Source of the DNA: Phycisphaeraceae bacterium
GTDB taxonomy: Bacteria; Planctomycetota; Phycisphaerae; Phycisphaerales; Phycisphaeraceae
Direction of reading: 5' to 3'
Assembly (NCBI GenBank): GCA_029260615.1
Contig: JAJDCX010000062.1
Span: 1-41,323 of the forward strand
DNA: 41,323 nt
The position numbers and the translations under genes are program-made. Position 1 is the first letter of the stretch, and each line of letters begins with the position of its first letter. This document shows positions 8,554 to 16,445 of this stretch, piece after piece. The notes under the pieces are model-generated. The model did no database searches. It saw only the letters and a program-made list of their open reading frames with translations, and was not told the DNA's origin.

Positions 8554-9795
8554 ATGATGGCAGAACATGAATCTTGTGAATCGGTGGAACGGTTCCCCGA
8601 CCCACGCCCGATGCTCCAGATGGTCTTGGACCACAACCCATTTTTTCTCATCAGCGGCGTGCTGATGTTGGCTGGGTGTTTCATGATTAATAGCGCGGCG
8701 CACGGGGACCCCGACCGGGTCTGGCCAATCGTCGGGTTGGTGGCGGTGTTCAACGTTTACGAGGCGCTGGTCATCACCCTGGGGCTGTACCTTGGGCGGG
8801 TCCGTCGGCTCTACCGTGACGCGGCGTTTCTGCTTCTGCTAGAGGTGCTGCTGCTCTGTGATGTCTCGCTTGCATACAACGAATTGCTGCTAAAAAGCCT
8901 GCCGATTGGGGTGACGGTGGGCGGATTGGCGTTGCTATTTGCATGGATAAAACTCACTTTAATAAACCGGGGCCTGGGCTTACGGATCACCCCAGCGGGG
9001 GTCTGCATGCTGTCGGTTCTGATCGCGGTGCTGTTTGTGCTGCCGGGTCTGTTCCGGGAACTGACACGGATGGACCTGCTTAGGGAGGGTCATTTCTACA
9101 CCGCGTGGTGGATTTTAGGAGCGGCACCCTTGGCTGCGGCGGTCACCCAGCCGTGGTTCGCGCTGCGCCCGTCGGATGATCCTCAGCTAGACAAGCTGCG
9201 CCTGTGGACGGCCCGGTTGCTGCTCGTGATTCCGTTGGGTTCGCTGCTATTGCATTTGTACTCGGCTCATTATGTGGATGATCGGCCGATGCGTCTCTAT
9301 CACCTGGCACCTCTGGTCCTGGGCCTGGCCACGGCCTGGGTATACCGGCGGTCACGATCTGTAGAGGTGCAGCAAGTCGTGGGGGTGATTTTCGCGGCAG
9401 GCGGTGCGGCGGTGGCGATGTCGGCATCCTTCCCCAGATCCATGGGGATGTCGATCGATCCAAGCGGGTCGGTGTTGTTCTCGCCGTTGCGACTGGTGTT
9501 GGTTGTGACCGCGGTGCTGTTTATTTATGTCTGGTGGTGGCGTGGTGCGTGGGTCTGCCTGCCTGCTGCGGTTGGATTATTGTTCACCGCGGGGCTGGGT
9601 CACACGGTGTCGACGATCACATCACGGCTTCAATCAGCGATCCGCCGGGCCCGTGAAATGGGCGGCGCACTGATGCCGGACTCCATCACGGGCTGGGGCG
9701 TCCTAGCCGTGCTGGCGTCGTTTATCTTCCTTGGGATCGGTGCGGGCACGAGCCTGATGCATCGATCGTCCCCTGTGGAGAACAAACCGCGCTGA
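8554..9795 (+). CDS. Polytopic membrane protein of unknown function
   Basis: The product is 413 residues with about ten to twelve hydrophobic segments, for example FFLISGVLMLAGCFMI, FLLLLEVLLLCDVSLAY, VCMLSVLIAVLFVLPGLF, LVLVVTAVLFIYVWWW and GVLAVLASFIFLGIGAG. It is therefore an integral inner-membrane protein. The short N-terminus is hydrophilic and cytosolic-looking. I recognise no catalytic or transport signature. The ATG at 8554 was chosen because AAGGCAGG precedes it at a reasonable distance; the open frame upstream to 8338 is Arg-rich and looks non-coding. The tRNA-Ser gene follows 38 bases later. Confidence 0.75.
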   Translation: MMAEHESCESVERFPDPRPMLQMVLDHNPFFLISGVLMLAGCFMINSAAHGDPDRVWPIVGLVAVFNVYEALVITLGLYLGRVRRLYRDAAFLLLLEVLLLCDVSLAYNELLLKSLPIGVTVGGLALLFAWIKLTLINRGLGLRITPAGVCMLSVLIAVLFVLPGLFRELTRMDLLREGHFYTAWWILGAAPLAAAVTQPWFALRPSDDPQLDKLRLWTARLLLVIPLGSLLLHLYSAHYVDDRPMRLYHLAPLVLGLATAWVYRRSRSVEVQQVVGVIFAAGGAAVAMSASFPRSMGMSIDPSGSVLFSPLRLVLVVTAVLFIYVWWWRGAWVCLPAAVGLLFTAGLGHTVSTITSRLQSAIRRAREMGGALMPDSITGWGVLAVLASFIFLGIGAGTSLMHRSSPVENKPR

Positions 9796-9800
9796 CCCGA

Positions 9801-9806
9801 TACAAT
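9801..9806 (+). promoter_or_regulatory. Possible -10 element of the tRNA-Ser gene
   Basis: TACAAT lies 28 bases before the first base of the tRNA, a fitting distance for a short tRNA leader. There is no matching TTGACA-like -35. Confidence 0.3.
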
Positions 9807-9833
9807 GTCGCCCGCCACAACGACGTGACGCCC

Positions 9834-9920
9834 GGTGGGGTGCCAGAGTGGTCGAATGGACTGGTTTTGAAAACCAGCGTACGGTTCGCCGTACCGTGGG
9901 TTCGAATCCCACCCCCACCG
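9834..9920 (+). tRNA. tRNA-Ser (anticodon UGA)
   Basis: The 87-base sequence folds as a class II tRNA. The acceptor stem GGTGGGG (9834-9840) pairs with CCCCACC (9913-9919), discriminator G at 9920. The anticodon stem CTGGT/ACCAG encloses loop TTTGAAA with anticodon TGA at 9868-9870, which reads UCA and other UCN serine codons. A long variable arm (CGTACGG/CCGTAC) and T-arm GTGGG-TTCGAAT-CCCAC complete it. CCA is not encoded. Its 3' end is partly duplicated 835 bases downstream, consistent with use as an integration site. Confidence 0.95.
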
Positions 9921-9925
9921 CTTTG
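9904..9925 (+). repeat. tRNA-Ser 3' end: left copy of an att-like direct repeat
   Basis: These 22 bases (T-loop, 3' acceptor strand and five bases beyond) match 10739-10760 at 19 of 22 positions, with mismatches at repeat positions 3, 12 and 14. Duplication of a tRNA 3' end is the hallmark of integration by tyrosine recombinases. Confidence 0.5.
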
Positions 9926-10250
9926 ATGTATGTGTCTTTTTAGAAATGACTTACATTCATTTCAAGTGGTCCAATTGCCCGGGGATTCTTCGCTATGTCG
10001 CGCGTCTCTGACTCTCACCTCATTGGCTCGCAGATACACCCCTAAATCGCCGATCGTCTCTGACGCCTATTTCGATGGTGTGGCGTCGGGCTGTGAATCA
10101 GGCGGTGTGGTTTGAATCGTCTAGATTCAGGTACGCAGCGAGTGTGCCCGCCTTCTTGTTTAGGCGCATGTGACGGCAACGTGTAGCGACACGTCGAGGT
10201 TTGCCGCTGTGGTACGGATGCCCAATTCCCCATTGACCTGATTCCTGGGA
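9926..10250. other. Gene-free stretch after tRNA-Ser
   Basis: No convincing gene on either strand. A short T-run (9938-9942) may end tRNA transcription. GTCTCTGAC occurs twice (near 10003 and 10055). I see nothing else of note. Confidence 0.4.
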
Positions 10251-10552
10251 TTATCCACAATCGTCCGACAAGTCGTCCGGGTCACCCCCGCCCCCGGAAT
10301 GGCCCCCGAAATCGAAGTCGACCTCGGCTGGCGGCGATTCGGCAACCGCGGCGAAGGCCTCGAAGTCCGCCAGGGTGTTCAGATAGAATCGTAGCGATTT
10401 ATCGTATTCAGCTCCGGCCACAGCCGAAGCTGGGTTTCCGGGTACACCCGCGCCAGCTTCCGCAGCGCGTCGTCCTCGGGCAGGCCACGCTCGGCACGTG
10501 TCCGACTCCGCCCGTTCTTCTTGTAAATGTGGTTGGTAGACTGGTTACTCAT
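10251..10552 (-). pseudogene. Frameshifted small gene of unknown family
   Basis: An ATG at 10550-10552, preceded by GAGGAG nine bases upstream, opens a frame of 57 residues (MSNQSTNHIYKKNGRSRTRAER...LRKLARVYPETQLRLWPEL) that stops at 10379. From about 10410 the protein-like sequence continues in another frame, EYDKSLRFYLNTLADFEAFAAVAE, then an acidic Gly-rich tail ending at the TAA 10251-10253. Together they would make a product of about 100 residues, interrupted by one frameshift near 10400-10420. I do not recognise the family. Sequencing error, decay or programmed frameshifting cannot be told apart here; decay fits the surroundings. An alternative is a 57-residue intact gene plus unrelated sequence. 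Confidence 0.4.
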
Positions 10553-10738
10553 CTTGGTGAGCTCCTCGACGGAGACGCCAAGACACCGAACGATTGGCAC
10601 AGTGTGTCAATCAGGCTGACTACGGGTGAGAATCCTTGACCGTGGGTGGTCAGGGGTGACTAACCATTAAACCCTATGGAACAAGGGGTTTTCGGCGAAT
10701 CACCCTACGAGACAAGGGCCTGTAAACACCCCTAAGTA

Positions 10739-10760
10739 GAGTCCCACCCTCTCCGCTTTG
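10739..10760 (+). repeat. Right copy of the tRNA-Ser 3' end (att-like)
   Basis: This copy keeps the TCCCACCC core and CCGCTTTG end of the tRNA 3' region but lacks the rest of the tRNA. The A/C-rich sequence just before it carries a short inverted repeat (AAACCCTATGGAACAAGGGGTTT, arms AAACCC and GGGTTT near 10669-10692), a layout often seen at arm-type recombinase sites. That last comparison is inference. Confidence 0.5.
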
Positions 10761-10882
10761 GCTGACGCCCTTGATTCGTAAGTATAGGAATCAGAGGCTT
10801 TTGTATTTCTGGGGCGTGCCCAGAGGAGCCGGTTTGTGGCTCTGTTTGTGGCGGTGGGTTCTCTTCCAAGGGTTCGTTCAAC

Positions 10883-11080
10883 ATGCCATCTTCTTCTCGC
10901 CGATGGTCTGCGACGTTCCGTGTGGGACGCGTCGGGGTTTATCATCTCGGCAAGGTTGGTACCTCTCTACTACGCCTTGGACATCTGTGGTCGATGCTGT
11001 TGGGGTCAAGGACTCCGGGACATCGGATAATATTTACGCTGCGACGGTCCCAAAGCCACGCAGATTGATTGCTGTAGGTT
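10883..11080 (+). pseudogene. Probable N-terminal remnant of a tyrosine recombinase/integrase
   Basis: From the ATG at 10883 the frame reads MPSSSRRWSATFRVGRVGVYHLGKV, which resembles the start of planctomycete phage-type integrases (a pattern like FRVGKVxxYxRGKVWYLYY). After GKV the expected WYLYY appears only if one base is restored near 10961 and two extra bases (TC) are removed near 10968. Further on, a GR-rich and AATV-like stretch continues in mixed frames and stops. No catalytic domain is left. The identification rests on remembered family patterns over about 25 residues, so it is tentative; its position next to the tRNA-end duplication supports it. Confidence 0.4.
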
Positions 11081-11093
11081 TCAAAAATTGAAA

Positions 11094-11124
11094 CCAGGTG
11101 CCACTCATGGCACCTGGTTTTTTT
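11094..11124 (+). terminator. Strong rho-independent terminator
   Basis: CCAGGTGCC (11094-11102) and GGCACCTGG (11109-11117) form a perfect 9-bp stem with a six-base loop, followed by seven T. The outer AAA/TTT extends the stem to 12 bp. It would end plus-strand transcripts; no intact plus-strand gene lies upstream, only the integrase remnant. Confidence 0.8.
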
Positions 11125-11133
11125 GTGTTATCA

Positions 11134-11298
11134 TCACGGATATTCAAAACAACTTTCTCGAAGAATTACGTTTTTCATATTATTCCGATAGGTCAGGGTA
11201 TTGCTGCGGCCGACCCCAGCAGCGACTTCGCTGACTGTGTAGCCCGCTTGTAGTATCTCGGGAATCCACCTGAGCCTTGTCGGGGATATCCGACGGTT
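11134..11298 (-). pseudogene. Helix-turn-helix fragment, no start codon
   Basis: The open frame of 54 codons ends at the TGA 11134-11136 and begins straight after an in-frame stop, with no good start. It reads RLRWIPEILQAGYTVSEVAAGVGRSNTLTYRNN, where LQAGYTVSEVAAGVGRSNTLTYR has the shape of a resolvase/transposase-type helix-turn-helix. A neighbouring frame (MKPSDIPDKAQVDSR) may be its upstream part, joined by a frameshift near 11255. I take it as a decayed DNA-binding protein of a mobile element. An alternative is a short regulatory protein with a non-standard start. Confidence 0.4.
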
Positions 11299-11433
11299 TC
11301 ATGCATCATACATCCACTAACGGGGCAGACAGCAAGCATGTACGAACACAAGTCCGATACCTACTGATACATAAAATGACATACTTCCCGGAGACAGGCA
11401 TCGGCTCCAAAGGCCTCATAGAATCACATACAA

Positions 11434-12075
11434 CTACTGCTGCTCGGATACATTCATCAGAGCCAAGGTTTCACGGGCCCAGGCGAGCCATTCGGGGCGG
11501 GTGTCTTTGAGGACCAGTTCCCTAAGCAATTCGCGTGTCGTGTCGTCCTTGTCACCGCGCTTGAATCTGGCGCGGGTGAGGTTGCCGATCAGTACGGGGT
11601 TGTCGGGTTCGATCTCGCGAGCTTCGCCGTACAGGTTGATCGCGTCGTCGAGCTTTCCGACGGCCTCGTAAACAAGGCCAAGGTTGTTCTTGGGCTCGGG
11701 TTGGTTGGGCATGAGTTTGATGGCGTACTTGAACTCCCAAGCGGCCTTGTAGAGTAAGGTTTGTTGGTAGTAGACCTTGCCGAGGTTGTTATGGGCCGGG
11801 CCGGACATGACATCGGCTTCAAGAGCCTTCCTAAAAGCCAACTCGGCCCGGTCGTAGTCACCGTCTTCCATCGCCTTGAGGCCCTGGGCTAAGTGCTTCC
11901 GTGCGGACTCGGTGTCGTGGTAGCCTTCCTTGGGAACGGTTTCGTATGGGGCACCCATGTCAGTAGTGGGCGACTGGCAGGCGGTAGTCGTCAGCGTCAA
12001 GGCCGCTATGACAATCCATCCGAATCGGGGCCTGGCAATATCTTGAATCGTGCGATACATCATGTGCTTACTCAT
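11434..12075 (-). CDS. TPR-repeat lipoprotein, last gene of the type II secretion operon
   Basis: The product is about 213 residues. A basic start and hydrophobic segment (FGWIVIAALTLTTTAC) end in a lipobox-like TTAC, so it is probably a lipoprotein, as PilF/PilW-type pilotins are. At least three tetratricopeptide repeats follow (for example AEDGDYDRAELAFRKALEAD-like, AHNNLGKVYYQQ, PKNNLGLVYEAVGKLDDAINLYGEA). Such proteins help assemble secretins or pili in the outer membrane; here that role is inferred from position 70 bases after gspM. The start is uncertain: ATGs lie at 12117, 12075 and 12063, none with a clear Shine-Dalgarno. Confidence 0.8.
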   Translation of the reverse strand: MSKHMMYRTIQDIARPRFGWIVIAALTLTTTACQSPTTDMGAPYETVPKEGYHDTESARKHLAQGLKAMEDGDYDRAELAFRKALEADVMSGPAHNNLGKVYYQQTLLYKAAWEFKYAIKLMPNQPEPKNNLGLVYEAVGKLDDAINLYGEAREIEPDNPVLIGNLTRARFKRGDKDDTTRELLRELVLKDTRPEWLAWARETLALMNVSEQQ

Positions 12076-12146
12076 ATATATGGCGTGGTGGTTTTTAAAG
12101 TGTCGTGAGATGTACATCCGAGCCAGCTGGATAACTCCGTGGGTGG

Positions 12147-12701
12147 CTATGAGCCGGTATTTTTGGTGGGTGGTTCATAGATCAGGTAGCTGACGGTGGT
12201 CATGACGGTCCAAAGTTGACGGTCGCTTTCCTCGTGTGGCGTGGTGAATTGCAGTTGCGTAACGCTTAGCTGTGAACCGCCACCGGTCAATGCGTATAGG
12301 AGATCAAGTGTCTGCTTGAGGGTTACCTTACGGATCTGCAGTTCAGTTGGTTTTTCGAGATAGGGTGTGCGACCGATGCGATGGGCGTCTGGGTAGGTGG
12401 TGCTGACGATCTTCTGTGTGTTGAACGACGACTTGGCCGCTGCCTGTGCGATGCGTCGTGTCATATCGGAATCTTGCATCACCCGATCATCCGCCATCGA
12501 GGGCTGGGTTCGCAGAGTCTGAATTTGCGACGCCAACACGTCGCACTGCGTCCACTGATCTATCGAATCGGTGGCCGCGGTGATGGACCGGGCCATCCGG
12601 CCGTAGATCCACAGGCTCAGGACCATCAGCACCACGACACAGACGCCGGCGAGAACGAGCCCGCGGTCATGTTGTACGGCTGGATTAGTTGGGATTGTCA
12701 T
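12147..12701 (-). CDS. gspM: GspM/PilO-like assembly protein
   Basis: The product is 184 residues: a short cytosolic N-terminus, one membrane span (GLVLAGVCVVVLMVLSLWIYG), a probable coiled region, and a periplasmic ferredoxin-like domain. This is the layout of T2SS GspM and pilus PilO, which pair with GspL in the inner-membrane platform. The sequence itself is poorly conserved; the call rests on topology, length and its place 14 bases after gspL. Confidence 0.75.
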   Translation of the reverse strand: MTIPTNPAVQHDRGLVLAGVCVVVLMVLSLWIYGRMARSITAATDSIDQWTQCDVLASQIQTLRTQPSMADDRVMQDSDMTRRIAQAAAKSSFNTQKIVSTTYPDAHRIGRTPYLEKPTELQIRKVTLKQTLDLLYALTGGGSQLSVTQLQFTTPHEESDRQLWTVMTTVSYLIYEPPTKNTGS

Positions 12702-12715
12702 AATTGTCTCTTGTC

Positions 12716-14155
12716 TTATCGTTTTGTCAGTCTCTGCGGGTTGAGCTTGGGAGAAACAACGATCATAAAGCCGACGCTGTTTCCGCTGCGGAGTTGTTCG
12801 GTATGCCGGGTGTCCACTTCCAGTACATCTCCGACACGAAGCGCGTTGGCGAGATCGCCGATGTCACCGTGAGATCGTGCCTCCCCGTTGAGGGTCACGG
12901 TGTCATTCCTCACAGAGAGTTCCAGGATCCTGAAACGGGTATCTTTAGGTAGGCGATTGAGGATGTCGTGCAGAAGTAATAGCGTCCTGGGTCGCGTAGG
13001 CAGGTTTGTAGACTGGCCGCGCAAGCCGCTGAGTTTGAGTTGTTCACTAGCGAGGCGTGGCCGGATCGCCTGGGGCACGTTTTGTCCGGGGAACACCTCT
13101 TGGAAGACATGCCGCTGCCGGGCGTCGTACTTGTCAGCCGTCTGCTGGTACCCGTGTGTCCGCCAGAGCATCACGGAATTCAGACAGACCAGGAGCAGTA
13201 TCGCTGCGCAGAGGGCGGCCGCCATCGGCTTCTTGATCAAGCGGAGACTGCCGGAGGCACCCAGTTCACCACGTCTGAGGTTGACCCACGGACGAGATCG
13301 ATCGGACAGAACCGATGCCGCTCCTTGGGCTGCCTCGTTGAGTAAGTTTAGCGTCGATACGTTTACGGTATGGACGGATGACAACTCAGCCAAGACCTGC
13401 TGGATCGATGCCGAGTCGTCGCCCAACACCGTAACGTTTGCACACGCCAGGCCATGGATAGACATCATGTTCAGGTGCAGTGACAGCGTGTCTGTGTCTC
13501 CTGGTAAGCGCAGCCACGACCGAGGTTGGGCGTGCTCTGCATCGAACATAAATACATCACACCACCCATCGCCGTCTAGCCAGAGGAGCACATCAGCCCG
13601 CGAGCTTTGTTCTGTCTCCCTATTGTGTTGGGCGGCGAGCATGGCAGCCGGTACGATCGAGTGGATCAGCAGGCCGTGGGATTCCAAGGCTTGAATGACA
13701 GGCCCAACTTTATCCAACATTACACAGACGCCTAAAGCCTCGCCCCCCCTACGCCCGGGGCTCCCCACCGAGTCACCATCGGAGTCATCCCCGGGGTTTT
13801 TCCCTTGACGGTCCCCTTGTCCGCTATCCGCCAGGATGAAGTCGGCCACGAACTGTTCGGTGGCGATGGGTAATCTCTCCTCGAGACGATACGTCATCGC
13901 GGAGCCGCGGTTCCTGCGGGGCAGATCGTTGACCTTGATTGTCGCGGAGAGACACCAGTCAGACGGGATGGCGAGAACGACGCTCTGTCCGATATAGTCT
14001 TGCGTCAGCAATACCTGTGACAGCGCCTCGGCTCGTTGCTTGACGGTTGCATCGTCGGGCGAATCAATAAGACTCGGTGCCGAATCCTGCTCACCAGCGA
14101 TACCCAGATACCAATCGGCATCACCTACAAAGATGACGTATTGTGCCGGCATCAT
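12716..14155 (-). CDS. gspL: GspL-type assembly protein (PilM-PilN-like fusion)
   Basis: The product is 479 residues. The N-terminal 300 form an actin-like cytosolic domain (AIPSDWCLSATIKVNDLPRRNRGSAMTYRLEERLPI is characteristic of GspL/PilM). A single membrane span (MAAALCAAILLLVCLNSVMLW) near residue 325 leads to a periplasmic ferredoxin-like domain (LHDILNRLPKDTRFRILELSV). GspL links the GspE ATPase to the inner-membrane platform. It contains an Asp/Gly-rich linker around residues 115-130. The gene overlaps the end of the gspC-like gene by 4 bases. Confidence 0.88.
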   Translation of the reverse strand: MMPAQYVIFVGDADWYLGIAGEQDSAPSLIDSPDDATVKQRAEALSQVLLTQDYIGQSVVLAIPSDWCLSATIKVNDLPRRNRGSAMTYRLEERLPIATEQFVADFILADSGQGDRQGKNPGDDSDGDSVGSPGRRGGEALGVCVMLDKVGPVIQALESHGLLIHSIVPAAMLAAQHNRETEQSSRADVLLWLDGDGWCDVFMFDAEHAQPRSWLRLPGDTDTLSLHLNMMSIHGLACANVTVLGDDSASIQQVLAELSSVHTVNVSTLNLLNEAAQGAASVLSDRSRPWVNLRRGELGASGSLRLIKKPMAAALCAAILLLVCLNSVMLWRTHGYQQTADKYDARQRHVFQEVFPGQNVPQAIRPRLASEQLKLSGLRGQSTNLPTRPRTLLLLHDILNRLPKDTRFRILELSVRNDTVTLNGEARSHGDIGDLANALRVGDVLEVDTRHTEQLRSGNSVGFMIVVSPKLNPQRLTKR

Positions 14156-14706
14156 TGATACCTCCGGTTCTGCATACTGGAGCGGTCGAGACGACGCGTT
14201 GTACTAGACGGGCTTACGGGAGCAACCGAATCGTCTTCTATGACCAGCAGATGTTCCTGACCGCGATGATCCAGGGTGACGCCATCCGGGGTGATCGACC
14301 GCACGGTCGCGCCACCGATCTGGTCGCCCACAGCCAGGAGTTCGACCTTCCTATCCGGTCCCAGCAGGAACGCCAGCGAGTGGTTGTCTTCGACGGCGTA
14401 GCCGAGCAACTGTACGTCCAGTTTGGCCGGTGGCGCCAAGGTGACCACTTTTTCAGACACGGGCTGTGGCGGTGGGTCGTACAAGGGCCGGCGCAGGTCC
14501 AGGCTCCATACCTTCGAGAAGTCCGAGAGCTTTGGGGTTGAGCTGTCCTTGACGGTCTGCGGGCGTTGGCCGGTCGGTGTAGCGGGGGCCGAAGCCATGG
14601 GGTGTTCATACGGCCGCCGAAGGCCTACAACCACAATCAGTAAACCGCCTACGGTTAACACCGCGGTGAGTAGCCAAAGCCCGTGTTTTGCCCGTCTGAT
14701 GTTCAT
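14152..14706 (-). CDS. gspC: GspC/PilP-like inner-membrane protein
   Basis: The product is 184 residues with one N-terminal membrane span (GLWLLTAVLTVGGLLIVVVGL), a Pro-rich linker, and a small beta domain (LDVQLLGYAVEDNHSLAFLLGPDRKVELLAVGDQIGGATVRSI) that matches the HR domain of GspC and PilP. GspC connects the inner platform to the secretin. It has no PDZ domain. Its place between gspK and gspL, instead of first in the operon, is unlike the proteobacterial order. ATG 14706 was preferred to GTG 14715, which would overlap gspK. Confidence 0.75.
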   Translation of the reverse strand: MNIRRAKHGLWLLTAVLTVGGLLIVVVGLRRPYEHPMASAPATPTGQRPQTVKDSSTPKLSDFSKVWSLDLRRPLYDPPPQPVSEKVVTLAPPAKLDVQLLGYAVEDNHSLAFLLGPDRKVELLAVGDQIGGATVRSITPDGVTLDHRGQEHLLVIEDDSVAPVSPSSTTRRLDRSSMQNRRYQ

Positions 14707-14708
14707 GT

Positions 14709-15827
14709 CTACCACTGATAAAGATAGTAGCGGCGCTGTACGCTGCTAGTTGTATTTTCAACCGCGATGCTCTGCTCGTTACCACCGGCACCGAGAGATT
14801 CGTTCGCCCCCGGTCTAGGCGCATCTGTACTTAGGGGCTCATCGTCTGGTGGGATTAAAGGGGCTGCTGTAGATTCAACCTCCTCCTCGATGACATCCGC
14901 TTCATCGACGATGGCTACTTGATCCGCACCCTCCGTGAGTTCGGCGATGCCGAGCTCGTACCAGTTCCGCTTGCCGTTGTCTGCCACAACCCACACCGAA
15001 TAACACTTGGATTCGAGTGTCAGCCTTTCGGTGATGGCGGGCACATCCTCCCTGGGGACACCTATATTGACCAAAGCTTCGGGTAGCGCCTGAGTTCCTG
15101 CTTCGGGTAGCGCCTGATCTCCTGCCTCTGGTAATGCTTCTCGCAATCGGCTGATCTGGATCCTGCCCAACAGAGGACGGCATACCTGCTCGATGACGTC
15201 GTCGGGCGCACGGCGGATGTTGATGCGGCCGCTGCCCCAGCAAGTGAGTGAGTCGGATACGGTGGCCGACTCGGTGGCGTCCTGAGTGCCGATCATATCC
15301 TGCGGTGTTGCCCGTGGCAGCAGATGGTTCAGGCTGATGATACTGTGTGTCGATCCTAAGGCATGGGCGGTGGAACCTGTGTCACGGTCCTGAGTTGGAT
15401 TGCCCATCGGCAGGTGCACCTCGCCTGCGCCCGACAAGCCAGTGATCCGGCTTCGGACAAACGACCTGGTGGCCTCTCGTCCACGGTGCCGCAGCATCGC
15501 GTTGACGTTGGCCTTGGCCTGTTCGTCGCTGATGGTTAGGGAAAACCTCTGGCCGCCCAGATCGAATTGAGCACGCAAGCTTCTGACGGGTTTGCCGGAG
15601 GCCTCCTCGGCGTCTTTCAGCAACAAAGGCGCCAATTCCATCGCCGTGCGCCGGCAACTGAGACTGCCCCAGCGCTGCTGTAGCCCACGCCTTGCCTGCA
15701 CTGCGCTGACCGCCAGCCCCATGCTCGATCGGCTCGCCGCCACCAGTGCGACCGCGGCGATCGCCAGCAGCATCAGGATCATCACCAGGATGAATCCGCG
15801 TCGGTGTGTAGGTGTGTGGCGGTGCAT
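14709..15827 (-). CDS. gspK: Type II secretion minor pseudopilin GspK
   Basis: GspK caps the pseudopilus tip together with GspI and GspJ. The 372-residue product begins MHRHTPTHRRGFILVMILMLLAIAAVALVAAS, a prepilin-type signal with cleavage after RRG; residue +5 is not Glu, as is usual in GspK. The large domain has NVNAM and SGRINIRRAPDDVIEQV, typical of the helix-hairpin-helix part of GspK. Residues around 230-250 hold a short tandem repeat, QALPEAGT-like. The C-terminal 70 residues are acidic and Pro-rich. Confidence 0.88.
   Translation of the reverse strand: MHRHTPTHRRGFILVMILMLLAIAAVALVAASRSSMGLAVSAVQARRGLQQRWGSLSCRRTAMELAPLLLKDAEEASGKPVRSLRAQFDLGGQRFSLTISDEQAKANVNAMLRHRGREATRSFVRSRITGLSGAGEVHLPMGNPTQDRDTGSTAHALGSTHSIISLNHLLPRATPQDMIGTQDATESATVSDSLTCWGSGRINIRRAPDDVIEQVCRPLLGRIQISRLREALPEAGDQALPEAGTQALPEALVNIGVPREDVPAITERLTLESKCYSVWVVADNGKRNWYELGIAELTEGADQVAIVDEADVIEEEVESTAAPLIPPDDEPLSTDAPRPGANESLGAGGNEQSIAVENTTSSVQRRYYLYQW
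15076..15141. repeat. 24-base in-frame tandem repeat inside gspK
   Basis: Two near-identical units (15076-15099 and 15100-15123; one base differs by transposition of GT/TC in the tail) and a third partial, diverged unit (15124-15141) encode (Q)ALPEAG(T/D)-type octapeptides. Confidence 0.85.
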
Positions 15828-15833
15828 ATCAAG

Positions 15834-16445
15834 TTACCGGCTAAGAAGGACGACAGAGGTCGTCGATTGTATTTTATCATCCCAAGTGATTGTGAGATCC
15901 GCGGCGTCTGTCAGTACGGATTGGCCACTAAAGGCCTCGATCGGCTGGGGGGATTCGGTCTCGGAAGCACTTGCGATGGCGGGGGCGGGTGTTGATAAAT
16001 CAGGATCGTCCACGGCCACATCTCCTGTCTGGACTTCAAAACTTAATACACCGGCGCACACGATTTGTACCCATGTGTTATGCAGCGAATGATCTTCAAG
16101 ATCAACCTGTGTGCGGAGCAACCAGGAACGATCTGCTACACGCTTAAGGCTGTAGGTGACCACCGCTGGCTGGTGCGTGGGACTGCTCGTCTCACGGTCT
16201 AGCGACACATGGCCGGTCAGCACTACGCGGCTGGGTGAAGCTTGCACCGTATCCGCATGAGCGAGGTCCCGCCGGAAGACTTCAATTACATGGCGGCGCC
16301 AGGATGCAGGCTGATCGGTCGTCGTTTCGTCGGGTCCGTTGCGTACGATAGCGGTGGTCACCGACATCAAGGCGGTCATCATGATCGCCGACAGCGCGGT
16401 GGCGGCCATGGCTTCGATCAGTGTGAATCCGCGGGCGATGATCAT
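15834..16445 (-). CDS. gspJ: Type II secretion minor pseudopilin GspJ
   Basis: The product is 203 residues with a classical short prepilin leader, MIIARG, cut before FTLIEAMAATALSAIMMTALM. GspJ forms the pseudopilus tip complex with GspI and GspK. The body carries beta-rich sequence (WRRHVIEVFRRDLAHADTVQ, VVTYSLKR) typical for the family. It overlaps gspI by 4 bases (ATGA), a sign of translational coupling. Confidence 0.88.
   Translation of the reverse strand: MIIARGFTLIEAMAATALSAIMMTALMSVTTAIVRNGPDETTTDQPASWRRHVIEVFRRDLAHADTVQASPSRVVLTGHVSLDRETSSPTHQPAVVTYSLKRVADRSWLLRTQVDLEDHSLHNTWVQIVCAGVLSFEVQTGDVAVDDPDLSTPAPAIASASETESPQPIEAFSGQSVLTDAADLTITWDDKIQSTTSVVLLSR

Noticed and set aside
10771..11091. 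106-codon plus-strand frame
   Set aside because: It overlaps the integrase-like remnant in another frame and has no family features of its own.
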